Source: an uncultured Clostridia bacterium
Lineage (GTDB): Bacteria > Bacillota > Clostridia > Christensenellales > Aristaeellaceae
Assembly: GCA_947166385.1 (NCBI GenBank)
Contig: CAMVEB010000022.1
Location: 1 to 64,000 of the forward strand
Direction of reading: 5' to 3'
DNA length: 64,000 nt
The position numbers and the translations under genes were made by a program. The notes under the pieces were generated by a model, which was given only the letters and a program-made list of their open reading frames with translations, made no database searches and was not told the origin of the DNA. Below are positions 1 through 8,683 of the stretch, piece after piece (the first letter of the stretch is position 1; each line of letters starts with the position of its first letter).

Positions 1-839
1 GCGCGACGGTTACCTCCAACGCGGTGCTGAAGGCGATCAACGGTCTGCTCAGCGGCTCAGAGCCTGCGGCAGAACAGCCCGCGGAGGAAGGGAAAACCCC
101 TGAAGAGAAACCACAGGAAGAAGAGAAACCCACCGAAGAAAAACCGGCGGAACAGCCGAAGAATGAAAAGACAGAAAACGGCGGCTTATACGGCAGCTAC
201 CTGGTGGAAAAGGAAACCAACTTCAGCTTCATCCGGGTGCTGGTCGGCATGAAGAACGGGGAAATCACCAGCTGCAAGATTCTGTCTGAGGCAAAGAGCG
301 AGGGCAGCGATTTCCTGACAGATGAAATCAAGGAAGTCTGGGCGAAGGCGATCGTGGAGAACCAGACCGCGGAGACGGATGCCATTACCGGCGCGACGCT
401 GCAGTTCTCCGCCGGCGCGGTGCGCGAGGCCATGACGGAGATCCTGGCCGGCATGAACAGTGAAGCGGCGCCGGAAGAAGCGCCGGCGGCTGAAGAGGCC
501 CCTGCCGCTGCGCAGGAAACTGCCGAGAAAGCGGAGAAAGCTGACAGCAGCCAGGCCATCTATGCCAGCTACCTGGTGGAAAAGGAAACCAACTTCAGCA
601 CGATCCGGGTGCTGGTCAGCGCAAGAAGCGGAGAGATTACCAGCTGCAGGATTCTGTCTGAGGCAAAGAGCGAGGGCAGCGATTTCCTGACGGATGAAAT
701 CCGTGAAGCCTGGGCGAAGGCCATCGTGGAAAATCAGACCGCGGAGACGGACGCCATTACCGGCGCGACGCTGCAGTTCTCCGCCGGTGCGGTGAAGGAA
801 GCAATGTCAGAGATTCTGGATCAGATCAACGGGAAATAA
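1..839 (+). CDS. Tandem FMN-binding domain protein, 5' truncated by window edge
   Basis: The reading frame is open from base 3, so the gene starts before the window; the GTG at 24 in the ORF track is not a real start. The first residues (ATVTSNAVLKAI) are the end of an FMN-binding domain. A Pro/Glu/Lys-rich linker follows, then two nearly identical domains of about 85 residues, each beginning SYLVEKETNFS and ending DAITGATLQFSAGAV, separated by an Ala/Glu linker. In the FMN_bind family the Thr of the S/TGAT motif carries FMN attached through a phosphoester bond by the flavin transferase ApbE, and the domains act outside the cytoplasm. At least three domains in one chain suggest a flavin relay. 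It lies just upstream of cytochrome c assembly genes. The domain call is firm; the electron partner is unknown. No ApbE gene is in the window. Confidence 0.85.
   Translation, partial: ATVTSNAVLKAINGLLSGSEPAAEQPAEEGKTPEEKPQEEEKPTEEKPAEQPKNEKTENGGLYGSYLVEKETNFSFIRVLVGMKNGEITSCKILSEAKSEGSDFLTDEIKEVWAKAIVENQTAETDAITGATLQFSAGAVREAMTEILAGMNSEAAPEEAPAAEEAPAAAQETAEKAEKADSSQAIYASYLVEKETNFSTIRVLVSARSGEITSCRILSEAKSEGSDFLTDEIREAWAKAIVENQTAETDAITGATLQFSAGAVKEAMSEILDQINGK
192..822 (+). repeat. Intragenic duplication encoding two FMN-binding domains
   Basis: Bases about 192-450 and 561-822 are near-identical direct copies, sharing long stretches such as AGCTACCTGGTGGAAAAGGA and GCCATTACCGGCGCGACGCT. Differences are mostly single substitutions, so the duplication is recent or kept homogenised by recombination. 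Confidence 0.9.
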
Positions 840-917
840 GCCCCGAGGAGAATCCTTTCGGAGACCGCTGCCTGTGCGGCGGCCTCCCTTTATAAAGGAA
901 AGAGGCTTTGGAACAGC

Positions 918-1955
918 ATGAAGAAGATTTGGAAATTTCTTTCTTCCATGAAATTCGCGGTCGCACTGCTGATTCTGCTGGCGGCTGCCTGTGCGCTGAG
1001 CTCCCTGGTAGAACAGGGACTGACACGGGAAGCCTATGCTGCCCGCTACGGAGAAAGCATGGCGAACGTACTCCTTGCGCTGCAGGTCAATGATGCCTAC
1101 CACAGCATCTGGTTCATTGCGCTGAGCGGTTTTCTCTGCCTGAACCTGATCCTGTGCAGCGTGATCCGGTTTCCTTTTTTTCTGCGCCGGTACCGGCGGG
1201 AAAAGACAGCCGGCTGCCGGGCCATCGGCCTGTGGGGCGCGTGGGTCTGCCATCTGGGCATTCTGCTGCTGATTGCCGGGTTCGCTCTTGGCCAGATGAC
1301 CCTTCGTGAAACGACGGTCTGGGGGATTCCGGGGGATACCAGACGGATGGAGGAAACCGGGCTGGATATCACTATTGATGATTTCAGGACGGAGACCCGG
1401 GAAGACGCTAGCGTTGCCCAATATGTGACGGATATCACCGTAACGGATCCCGCGACAGGGAAAACTGAGAAAGCCTCGGTCAGCGTGAACTGGCCGGCGG
1501 AGGTCGGCGGCTTTCATCTGTACCAGAACAACACGGGTCCAGCCGCACGGGCAGTGGTGACCCGGAACGGATCCGAAACGCAGCGGAAGACCCTGCTGCC
1601 GCAGCAGAGCATGGCGGAGAGCGTACTGGGTTTGGAAGACCGGCCTGAATATGCCTTCTACTTTGCGGGCATTCGCACCATGCGGGAAGAGGGGCAGGAG
1701 GACCGGACGCTGTACCTGTACGACCTGTATAAAAACGGCATTCTGGAACAGAGTTACTACTTCTTCGGCGAGGGCAGTGTGGAGATCGGGGAGGACAGGA
1801 TTACCTTCACTCCGGAAACCTTTACGCTACTGGTGGCGAGGGAGGATCGTTTCGCCCCGCTGGCATTCATCGGCGGAGTGATCACGCTGGCCGGCCTGGC
1901 CATGGCTTTCTACCTGCAACCGAAGAAAAAGGAGACATATCATGCAGAACGCTGA
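918..1955 (+). CDS. ResB-like cytochrome c biogenesis protein (System II)
   Basis: The protein has 345 residues. It begins with the ResB-type segment KIWKFLSSMKFAVALLILLA (first membrane helix), has further helices near residues 75-95 and 110-130, a large extracytoplasmic loop of about 170 residues, and a last helix near the C terminus before a KPKKK anchor. This is the layout of a short ResB/Ccs1 protein, which with CcsA/ResC forms the haem-delivery and c-type cytochrome synthase complex. Its stop overlaps the start of the CcsA-like gene by 14 bases, so the two are translationally coupled. The start at 918 follows GGAAAGAGG with somewhat long spacing. No CXXCH cytochrome is encoded in this window, so the client is elsewhere. 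Confidence 0.85.
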   Translation: MKKIWKFLSSMKFAVALLILLAAACALSSLVEQGLTREAYAARYGESMANVLLALQVNDAYHSIWFIALSGFLCLNLILCSVIRFPFFLRRYRREKTAGCRAIGLWGAWVCHLGILLLIAGFALGQMTLRETTVWGIPGDTRRMEETGLDITIDDFRTETREDASVAQYVTDITVTDPATGKTEKASVSVNWPAEVGGFHLYQNNTGPAARAVVTRNGSETQRKTLLPQQSMAESVLGLEDRPEYAFYFAGIRTMREEGQEDRTLYLYDLYKNGILEQSYYFFGEGSVEIGEDRITFTPETFTLLVAREDRFAPLAFIGGVITLAGLAMAFYLQPKKKETYHAER

Positions 1956-2757
1956 GAACATCCTCTTCACTGTTTCCATGGCGGGATACTTTGCGGCGAT
2001 GGCGTTGTATTTTCTTTTCATCGCGATGAAGAAGGAAAAAACGGCGAAGATTGCCGGGTGGGTCCAGACGGACGCACTGCTGCTCCACACCGCGGCGTTG
2101 GTGCTGAGGGGGATCGAAGCCGGCCGCCTGCCGATGACCAACCAGTATGAATTTGCCACATGCTTTGCCTGGGCGCTTTGTCTGGTCAGTCTGATCTTCA
2201 TGCGGAAATACCGGTTTAACGTGCTGGGCGCCTTCGCCATGCCGGTGGTGTTCCTGATGATGGGATACGCGGCCATGCAGAGCCGGGATATCAAACCGCT
2301 GATGCCGGCTCTCCAGAGCGGCTGGCTGGCTTTCCATGTTTCTACGGCGATCATTGCTTACGGTGCTTTCGGCGTCAGCGCTGCCTTGGGGGCGATCTTC
2401 CTGATGCGGGGACGGATGAAGGAGGAAGGCTTCCTGGCCCGGCATATCCCGGATGCGGACAGGGTGGATCAGATTGCCTACCGGAGTGTCTGCCTGGGGT
2501 TTCTTTTTCTGACGATCACGATCATTACCGGTGCGATCTGGGCGGAACGTGCCTGGGGCAGCTACTGGAGCTGGGATCCAAAGGAAACCTGGTCCCTGGT
2601 GACATGGATCATTTACGCGGTATACCTGCACCTGCGGCTGCGCCGGGGATGGAAAGGAAAGGCCGCCGCGGTTTTCGCCGTGATCGGGTTTATCTGTGTC
2701 ATTTTCACATATATCGGCGTGAACACTTTCCTGCCGGGTATACACAGCTATGCGTGA
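1942..2757 (+). CDS. CcsA/ResC-like cytochrome c assembly protein
   Basis: The protein has 271 residues and about eight predicted membrane helices. The tryptophan-rich motif WGSYWSWDPKETW, near residues 200-212, is the haem-handling WWD signature of the CcsA/CcmC/CcmF superfamily, and conserved His residues flank it. It should pair with the ResB-like protein to export haem and ligate it to apocytochromes on the outer face of the membrane. Size and gene order fit System II. It overlaps the upstream resB-like gene, and the downstream SGNH gene starts 27 bases later, so all three may share a transcript. Confidence 0.88.
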   Translation: MQNAENILFTVSMAGYFAAMALYFLFIAMKKEKTAKIAGWVQTDALLLHTAALVLRGIEAGRLPMTNQYEFATCFAWALCLVSLIFMRKYRFNVLGAFAMPVVFLMMGYAAMQSRDIKPLMPALQSGWLAFHVSTAIIAYGAFGVSAALGAIFLMRGRMKEEGFLARHIPDADRVDQIAYRSVCLGFLFLTITIITGAIWAERAWGSYWSWDPKETWSLVTWIIYAVYLHLRLRRGWKGKAAAVFAVIGFICVIFTYIGVNTFLPGIHSYA

Positions 2758-2783
2758 GGCAAGAGATGAAGGGAGAAATATCC

Positions 2784-4004
2784 ATGATGAAGAAACTGAT
2801 TCTGGTATTGCTGGCGATGATGCTGATGGGAGGGAGTTTTGCGATGGGAGAGTTTGTTTCGGAACCCTGGTACGCGGAGGCGCTGAAAGGCTGCGAAATG
2901 TCACAGGGGAACAACCTGCGGCTGAAGAAAGTGATTGACCGGGCACAGAGCGGGGAAGTGATCACCATCGCTACCGTGGGCGGATCCATCACGGAAGGCG
3001 CGGCGGCTTCCACTTACGCTGAATGCTGGGCCTGCCGGTTTGCCAAACGGTTCGGGACTGCCTACGGGACGGCTAACGGAGAGAACGTGGAGCTGATCAA
3101 CTCCGGTGTGGGCGGCACGCCTTCCCCCTTCGGATGGATGCGGTACGGACGGGACGTGCTGGAACGGGTATCGGAAAGGGATCCGGACGGATATCCGGAC
3201 ATCGTGGTGATCGAATATGCCGTGAACGACTGGGAGGAGCCTACGAAGGGCCGCTGCTATGAGTCCATGGTGAAGGAAATTCTGAGCCAGCCGAACAAAC
3301 CGGCGGTGATTCTGCTGTTCTCCTCGCGGAAAGACGGATGGAACCTGCAGGGAAAGCTGCGGAAAGTGGGCGACCGGTACGACCTGATGATGGTTTCCAT
3401 CAGCGACGGGATTCATCCGCATATTGACAGCGACTTCCCAGCGGAAGAATGGTACAAGGACGACTACCATCCGAAGTCTGTCGGGCATCGAATGATGGGA
3501 GACGCGCTGATGCAGGCCATTGAAGATGCGAATGCCGCAGAGACGGCATCGGCGGATATTGACCTGGACGTGGAACCGGTGTTCGGGACGGACTTCATGG
3601 GACTGCAAACTGTATATGGCGACCGGGATGCGGAAGGTTTTACCGTAGAACGGGGAGGGTTTGACAAGAACGACTTCCAGGCATACCGGAACCAGCCGGT
3701 GGGGCTGGTGTGCGGGCTGAACTTTCATCATGACCTGACTTCCCCTGATGAACCACTGAAGATTACCGGCACCTTCCGGAAACTGCTGGTGGCCTGGAAG
3801 GCAACCGCGGATACCACCTTTGGCGCGGCAGAAATCCTGGTGGACGGCCAGGTGAAGAAAACACTGAAAAACGGCAGCGGCAAATGGGGTCAGAGCGAAG
3901 TGGTTCTGGTGTTCGACGCGGCGGAAGCCGAAGAGCATACTGTGGAAATCCGTGTGACGGAGGAGAAAAAATGCTTCACCGTGACCGCGGTCAGCTTTCA
4001 GTAA
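2784..4004 (+). CDS. Secreted SGNH/GDSL-family hydrolase with C-terminal beta domain
   Basis: The ORF track starts at 2604 inside ccsA. The real start is ATG 2784 (or 2787): it follows GGGAGA by about 8 bases and gives a signal peptide (MMKKLILVLLAMMLMGG). The SGNH blocks are VGGSITEG near residue 65 (nucleophile Ser), GVGGTPS, EYAVNDWEE, and DDYHPKSVGH near residue 225 (catalytic Asp and His). Residues from about 250 to 406 form a separate beta-rich region resembling the accessory domain of carbohydrate esterases. A role as secreted ester hydrolase acting on polysaccharide side groups is likely; the substrate cannot be read from sequence. An intrinsic terminator follows directly. Confidence 0.8.
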   Translation: MMKKLILVLLAMMLMGGSFAMGEFVSEPWYAEALKGCEMSQGNNLRLKKVIDRAQSGEVITIATVGGSITEGAAASTYAECWACRFAKRFGTAYGTANGENVELINSGVGGTPSPFGWMRYGRDVLERVSERDPDGYPDIVVIEYAVNDWEEPTKGRCYESMVKEILSQPNKPAVILLFSSRKDGWNLQGKLRKVGDRYDLMMVSISDGIHPHIDSDFPAEEWYKDDYHPKSVGHRMMGDALMQAIEDANAAETASADIDLDVEPVFGTDFMGLQTVYGDRDAEGFTVERGGFDKNDFQAYRNQPVGLVCGLNFHHDLTSPDEPLKITGTFRKLLVAWKATADTTFGAAEILVDGQVKKTLKNGSGKWGQSEVVLVFDAAEAEEHTVEIRVTEEKKCFTVTAVSFQ

Positions 4005-4026
4005 ACGATCGGGATGATTTTGCCAG

Positions 4027-4054
4027 GGAGCATGCGGAGACGCATGCTCCTTTT
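4027..4054 (+). terminator. Intrinsic terminator after SGNH hydrolase
   Basis: A perfect 10-bp stem GGAGCATGCG / CGCATGCTCC with a GAGA loop is followed by TTTT. The same stem core recurs in the terminator at 5942. Confidence 0.85.
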
Positions 4055-4073
4055 CAAAAACCTGAAAAATCTG

Positions 4074-4102
4074 TTGCAAGCGGACGGATCTTCCGGTATA
4101 AT
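4074..4102 (+). promoter_or_regulatory. Sigma-A-type promoter of the flavoprotein gene
   Basis: TTGCAA at 4074-4079, a 17-base spacer and TATAAT at 4097-4102, 52 bases before the start codon. It lies just after the upstream terminator, so the flavoprotein is a separate transcription unit. Confidence 0.85.
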
Positions 4103-4154
4103 GAAAACAGAAGGACAACCTGATACGACCGAGACCGACAGACAGGAGGATACT

Positions 4155-5921
4155 ATGAAACTCTTACAAAAAATGGTTTGCCTGTTTCTCTCCCTGGCGC
4201 TGATGTTCGGCGCTTCCGCCCTTGCGGAAACAGCGCCGGCGGAAACCCTGTTCACGCCGGGAACCTATGAAGCCTCATCACAGGGTATGTTTGTGGCAAT
4301 CAAGGTGCAGATCACGGTGAGCGATACGGCCATCACCAACGTGATCATTGACGCGACCGGGGAAACCCCCGAGCTGGGCGGCATTGCTGCCGGGAAACTG
4401 GCTGAAGCGATCCTGCTGGCGCAGACACCGAATGTGGATACGGTCAGCGGCGCGACGGTTTCCAGCAAGGCCATTATCGCGGCGGCGACGGAAGCCCTGG
4501 TGGCAGCCGGCGCGGATATCGCCGTGCTGGACGCCAACCGCAGGGACGTGGGCGGCGAGGATACGCCCAAGGGAGAAAAAGAGGTAACGACCGACGTGGT
4601 CGTGGTGGGCGCCGGCGGCGCGGGCATGGCGGCGGCGATTATGCTGCACCAGGCCGGGAAAGATTTCGTGATTCTGGAGAAGATGCCCTATGCCGGCGGC
4701 AATACGACCAAGGCGACGGGCGGTATGAATGCAGCAGAAACCCATTACCAGAAGGAACAGGGCATCGAGGATTCCAAAGCGCTCTTTGCCGCAGACACGA
4801 TGAAGGGCGGTCACGCACTGAACGATCCGCAGCTAGTGGCAACCATGGCAAACCTGTCCTCCGACGCGATTGACTGGCTGGATACCATTGGCGCGGCGCT
4901 GCCGAAGATTTCCTTCTCCGGCGGAGCCTCCGTGAACCGGATTCATGCTCCGGAGGATGGATCCGGCGTCGGCAGCTACCTGGTGGACCGCTTCTCAGCA
5001 AAACTGGCGGAGCTGGGTGTGGAAATCCTGTTCAACACAAAGGCCACCGAGCTGCTGACGGACGCGGAAGGCAAGATCAGCGGCGTGAAAGCGGAAGGCG
5101 AGGATGCCAACTATACCTTCCACTGCAAGGCTGTGATCCTGGCGACCGGCGGATTCGGCGCCAACGAGGAAATGTACACCCAGTACAGGCCCGATCTGAA
5201 GGGCACGGTGACGACCAACGCCCCGGGCGCCACGGGCGACGGCATTGTCATGGCTCAGGCGCTGGGAGCCGACCTGGTGGATATCGAGCAGATCCAGCTG
5301 CACCCGACCGTGGAGCAGACCACCTCGATGCTGATTACCGAATCTGTCCGCGGCGACGGCGCGATTCTGGTCAACCAGGGCGGGCTGCGCTTCACCAACG
5401 AACTGCTGACCCGCGACGCGGTGTCCGCAGCGGAACTGGAGCAGGAAGGACAATACGCCTACATCATCTTTGATCAGAACCTGCGGGATCACCTGAAGGC
5501 GATCGAAAAGTATGTGAAGGCGGAGCTGACCGTGCAGGCGGATACGATTGAAGGTCTGGCGGAGCAACTGGGCATCGACGGCACCGTGCTGGCGAAGACC
5601 CTGGCGGACTGGAACGAATGTGTGAAGAACCAGCGGGATCCTGAGTTCGGCCGCTCTACCGGCATGAACGCAGACCTGACCACCGCACCGTACTACGCGA
5701 TCAAGATTGCTCCCGGCATCCATCATACGATGGGCGGCGTGAAGATCGACACAGCGGCCCAGGTCATCAATACCGAAGGCCAGCCGATCGCCGGCCTGTT
5801 TGCGGCGGGCGAGGTTACCGGTGGCGTTCACGGCGGAAACCGGCTGGGCGGCAACGCGGTGGCGGATATTGTGATCTTCGGCCGGATCGCGGCCCAGAGC
5901 GCGATCGACTACATCAAATAA
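4155..5921 (+). CDS. Secreted FMN-binding/FAD fumarate-reductase-like flavoprotein
   Basis: The start is ATG 4155 after AGGAGGA, not the ORF-track start at 4014, giving a signal peptide (MKLLQKMVCLFLSLALMFG) and 588 residues. Residues about 30-115 form an FMN-binding domain with the attachment motif VSGATVSS near residue 98. From residue 145 a flavocytochrome-c-type FAD domain begins (VVVVGAGGAGMAAA). Conserved active-site blocks of the fumarate/urocanate reductase family are present: ESVRGDGAILVN, GIHHTMGGV and GGVHGGNRLGGNA. The family reduces an enoate outside the cytoplasm using electrons passed through covalent FMN or haem. Here the electron-input domain is FMN-binding, not haem. The substrate (fumarate, urocanate, cinnamate-like acids) is undetermined. 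It has its own promoter and terminator. Confidence 0.88.
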   Translation: MKLLQKMVCLFLSLALMFGASALAETAPAETLFTPGTYEASSQGMFVAIKVQITVSDTAITNVIIDATGETPELGGIAAGKLAEAILLAQTPNVDTVSGATVSSKAIIAAATEALVAAGADIAVLDANRRDVGGEDTPKGEKEVTTDVVVVGAGGAGMAAAIMLHQAGKDFVILEKMPYAGGNTTKATGGMNAAETHYQKEQGIEDSKALFAADTMKGGHALNDPQLVATMANLSSDAIDWLDTIGAALPKISFSGGASVNRIHAPEDGSGVGSYLVDRFSAKLAELGVEILFNTKATELLTDAEGKISGVKAEGEDANYTFHCKAVILATGGFGANEEMYTQYRPDLKGTVTTNAPGATGDGIVMAQALGADLVDIEQIQLHPTVEQTTSMLITESVRGDGAILVNQGGLRFTNELLTRDAVSAAELEQEGQYAYIIFDQNLRDHLKAIEKYVKAELTVQADTIEGLAEQLGIDGTVLAKTLADWNECVKNQRDPEFGRSTGMNADLTTAPYYAIKIAPGIHHTMGGVKIDTAAQVINTEGQPIAGLFAAGEVTGGVHGGNRLGGNAVADIVIFGRIAAQSAIDYIK

Positions 5922-5941
5922 CCCCGGAACAGAAGCACAGC

Positions 5942-5973
5942 AAAAGGAGCATGCCGTAACGCATGCTCCTTTT
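5942..5973. terminator. Bidirectional intrinsic terminator between convergent genes
   Basis: AAAAGGAGCATGC, a CGTAAC loop and GCATGCTCCTTTT form a perfect 13-bp stem with a T-run on either strand. It can serve the flavoprotein gene (plus) and the oxidoreductase operon (minus). Confidence 0.88.
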
Positions 5974-5987
5974 CCAATGGGATCAGT

Positions 5988-6524
5988 TTACTTTACGCAC
6001 TCCGCGCCCTTTTCCATCGCCTGGCGGTTAATGGGCAGGAGGTGCTCTTTTTTCGGACCGAAGGTGGCTTTCAGAGCCTCCATGGCGGAGTCGATGGAGA
6101 CGACGCCGGTCTTCGCCAGGATGGCGCCGAGCATGACCATGTTGGCCGTGCGCGCGTTCCCCAGCTGTTCGGCAATGCCGTTGCAGTCCACGGGAATGGC
6201 GGTGATATCGTCCCGGTCCGGGGTGATATCGATCAGGGAGGAGTTATACAGCATGATGCCGCCTTTTTCCATGGCGGGAGTGAACTTGATCATGCTGGGT
6301 TTGTTCATAATTACGGCGATCGGAATCTCCGTCACCAGGGGGGAACCGATGGGCTCATCGGAGATGACCACGGCGCAGTTGGCTTCGCCGCCGCGCATCT
6401 CGGGCCCGTAGGAGGGCATCCAGGACACGTTCATGCCTTCATGCATGGCGGCCTTGGCCAGCAGCTGGCCGATCAGCAGGACACCCTGCCCGCCGAAACC
6501 GGCAATCAGGAATTGAGCTTCCAT
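5988..6524 (-). CDS. 2-oxoacid:ferredoxin oxidoreductase, gamma subunit
   Basis: The protein has 178 residues, the usual size for the separate gamma subunit of four-subunit 2-oxoacid oxidoreductases. It begins with the family block FLIAGFGGQGVLLIGQLLA and contains PSYGPEMRGGEANCAVVISD. The subunit helps form the CoA-binding and catalytic interface. It is the last gene of a minus-strand operon (ferredoxin, alpha, beta, gamma) with only 3 bases separating it from the beta gene. Which 2-oxoacid is used (branched-chain or 2-oxoglutarate) cannot be settled from sequence alone. Confidence 0.9.
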   Translation of the reverse strand: MEAQFLIAGFGGQGVLLIGQLLAKAAMHEGMNVSWMPSYGPEMRGGEANCAVVISDEPIGSPLVTEIPIAVIMNKPSMIKFTPAMEKGGIMLYNSSLIDITPDRDDITAIPVDCNGIAEQLGNARTANMVMLGAILAKTGVVSIDSAMEALKATFGPKKEHLLPINRQAMEKGAECVK

Positions 6525-6527
6525 GGA

Positions 6528-7265
<738 letters not shown>

Positions 7266-7267
7266 GC

Positions 7268-8344
7268 TTATTTCCCCTCCTTTGCCAGATTTTCCACCTG
7301 GGTGATGATCTCGCGCACGGTGGGCACAATGCCGCCAGTGCGGCCGAAGAAATGAACGGGCTTCCTGCCCTCGACGGCCAGCTTCACGTCATCCACCATC
7401 TGGCCCATGGACATTTCCACGGTCAGGAAGGCTTTGGCGTGCTCCGCAGCCTTCGCGATGGGGGCAGCGGGGAAGGGCCACAGGGTGATGGGCCGGATCA
7501 GGCCGGCACGGATGCCTTCCGCCCGGAGCTTGCGCATGGCGCTGCGGGCGATTCGGGCGGTGGTACCGTAGGCTACGATCACGTAGTCGGCATCATCGGT
7601 CAGCTCTTCCTGCCAGCGGCATTCCTCCCGCTCCATAACGGCGTACTTTTCGTACAGGTGGTTGACATGCTTCTCCAGGACGGCGGGATCAATGTACAGG
7701 GAATTGATCACAGCCCGATCCCTGCCGCAGCCGGGCTTCCAGCCGGTGGCCGCCCAGGTTTTGGGCGGAAGATCCGCCTGCTGTTTGCGCTCGGGCATTT
7801 CCACGGGCTCCATCATCTGACCGATCAGACCATCGCCCATGATCAGCACGGGATTGCGGTATTTATCAGCCAGGTCGAAAGCTTCCTGCGTGAGCTCCAC
7901 GGCCTCCTGCACGGAGGAAGGGGCCAGCACCAGCATCCGGTAGTCGCCATGGCCGCCACCGCGGGTGGACTGGTAGTAATCGCTCTGGGCAGGCTGGATG
8001 GAGCCCAGACCGGGGCCGCCGCGCACCATGTTGACGATGACGCAGGGCAGCTCAGCACCGACGATGTAGCTGATGCCTTCCTGTTTCAGGGAGATTCCGG
8101 GGCTGGAAGAAGATGTCATGACCCGGGCACCGGCACCGGCCGCGCCGTACACCATGTTGATGGCGGCCACTTCGCTCTCCGCCTGCAGGAAACAGCCGCC
8201 CTCGATCTTCGGGAGCCGCTTGGACATGTACTCGGGAACCTGGTTCTGGGGGGTAATGGGATAACCGAAGAAGAAGCGGCATCCGGCCTGGATAGCGGCT
8301 TCAGCGATCGCTTCATTCCCCTTCATGAGCATTTTTTCACCCAT
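7268..8344 (-). CDS. vorB: 2-oxoacid:ferredoxin oxidoreductase alpha subunit (VorB type)
   Basis: The protein has 358 residues. It opens with [17 protein letters not shown] and [15 protein letters not shown], the signature of the VorB/KorA alpha subunits, followed by [15 protein letters not shown] and [18 protein letters not shown]. By family similarity it is closest to proteins called 3-methyl-2-oxobutanoate dehydrogenase subunit VorB, used in branched-chain keto acid oxidation or, in reverse, reductive carboxylation. Strict anaerobes often use it in amino acid fermentation and branched-chain fatty acid supply. It is encoded 15 bases after the ferredoxin subunit gene, and 2 bases separate it from the beta gene. 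Confidence 0.9.
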   Translation of the reverse strand: MGEKMLMKGNEAIAEAAIQAGCRFFFGYPITPQNQVPEYMSKRLPKIEGGCFLQAESEVAAINMVYGAAGAGARVMTSSSSPGISLKQEGISYIVGAELPCVIVNMVRGGPGLGSIQPAQSDYYQSTRGGGHGDYRMLVLAPSSVQEAVELTQEAFDLADKYRNPVLIMGDGLIGQMMEPVEMPERKQQADLPPKTWAATGWKPGCGRDRAVINSLYIDPAVLEKHVNHLYEKYAVMEREECRWQEELTDDADYVIVAYGTTARIARSAMRKLRAEGIRAGLIRPITLWPFPAAPIAKAAEHAKAFLTVEMSMGQMVDDVKLAVEGRKPVHFFGRTGGIVPTVREIITQVENLAKEGK

Positions 8345-8359
8345 GGATTCGCTTCCTCC

Positions 8360-8563
8360 TTATTTTTCGACTTTGATGACAGCATCGGGGCACATCCGTG
8401 CGCAGAACGCGCAGCCGATGCAGCTTTCCTGATCAGTGATCCCAATGGGATGATAACCTTTGGTGTTGATCTCCTTGCTCAGCGCAAGCAGATGCTTGGG
8501 ACAAACCTCGGCACACAGGCCGCAGCCCTTGCAGGTCTCGCGGTCAATGGTCAGTTTGGCCAT
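8360..8563 (-). CDS. 2-oxoacid oxidoreductase ferredoxin-like subunit (two [4Fe-4S])
   Basis: This 67-residue protein contains two complete cluster motifs, CKGCGLCAEVCP and CIGCAFCARMCP. It is the delta (ferredoxin) subunit that moves electrons from the TPP centre to external ferredoxin. It is the first gene of the operon and has a perfect AAGGAGG site about 7 bases before ATG. A strong promoter lies about 35 bases upstream. Confidence 0.92.
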   Translation of the reverse strand: MAKLTIDRETCKGCGLCAEVCPKHLLALSKEINTKGYHPIGITDQESCIGCAFCARMCPDAVIKVEK

Positions 8564-8597
8564 GGCATTCCGCCTCCTTCAAGATGGTATTGAATGT

Positions 8598-8626
8598 ATT
8601 ATAGGGATTCCGGCTTTTTGCGTCAA
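8598..8626 (-). promoter_or_regulatory. Promoter of the 2-oxoacid oxidoreductase operon
   Basis: On the minus strand TTGACG (8621-8626), a 17-base spacer and TATAAT (8598-8603) lie 35 bases before the ferredoxin-subunit start codon. Confidence 0.88.
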
Positions 8627-8683
8627 TGGGAGCGGGAACCCGGAAAGCCGGAAAGGCACGAAAAGAACAACCCGGATTTGCTT

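Noticed and set aside
2901-4118. 405-codon minus-strand ORF opposite the SGNH hydrolase
   Set aside because: Shadow; the plus frame has a signal peptide and all four SGNH blocks.
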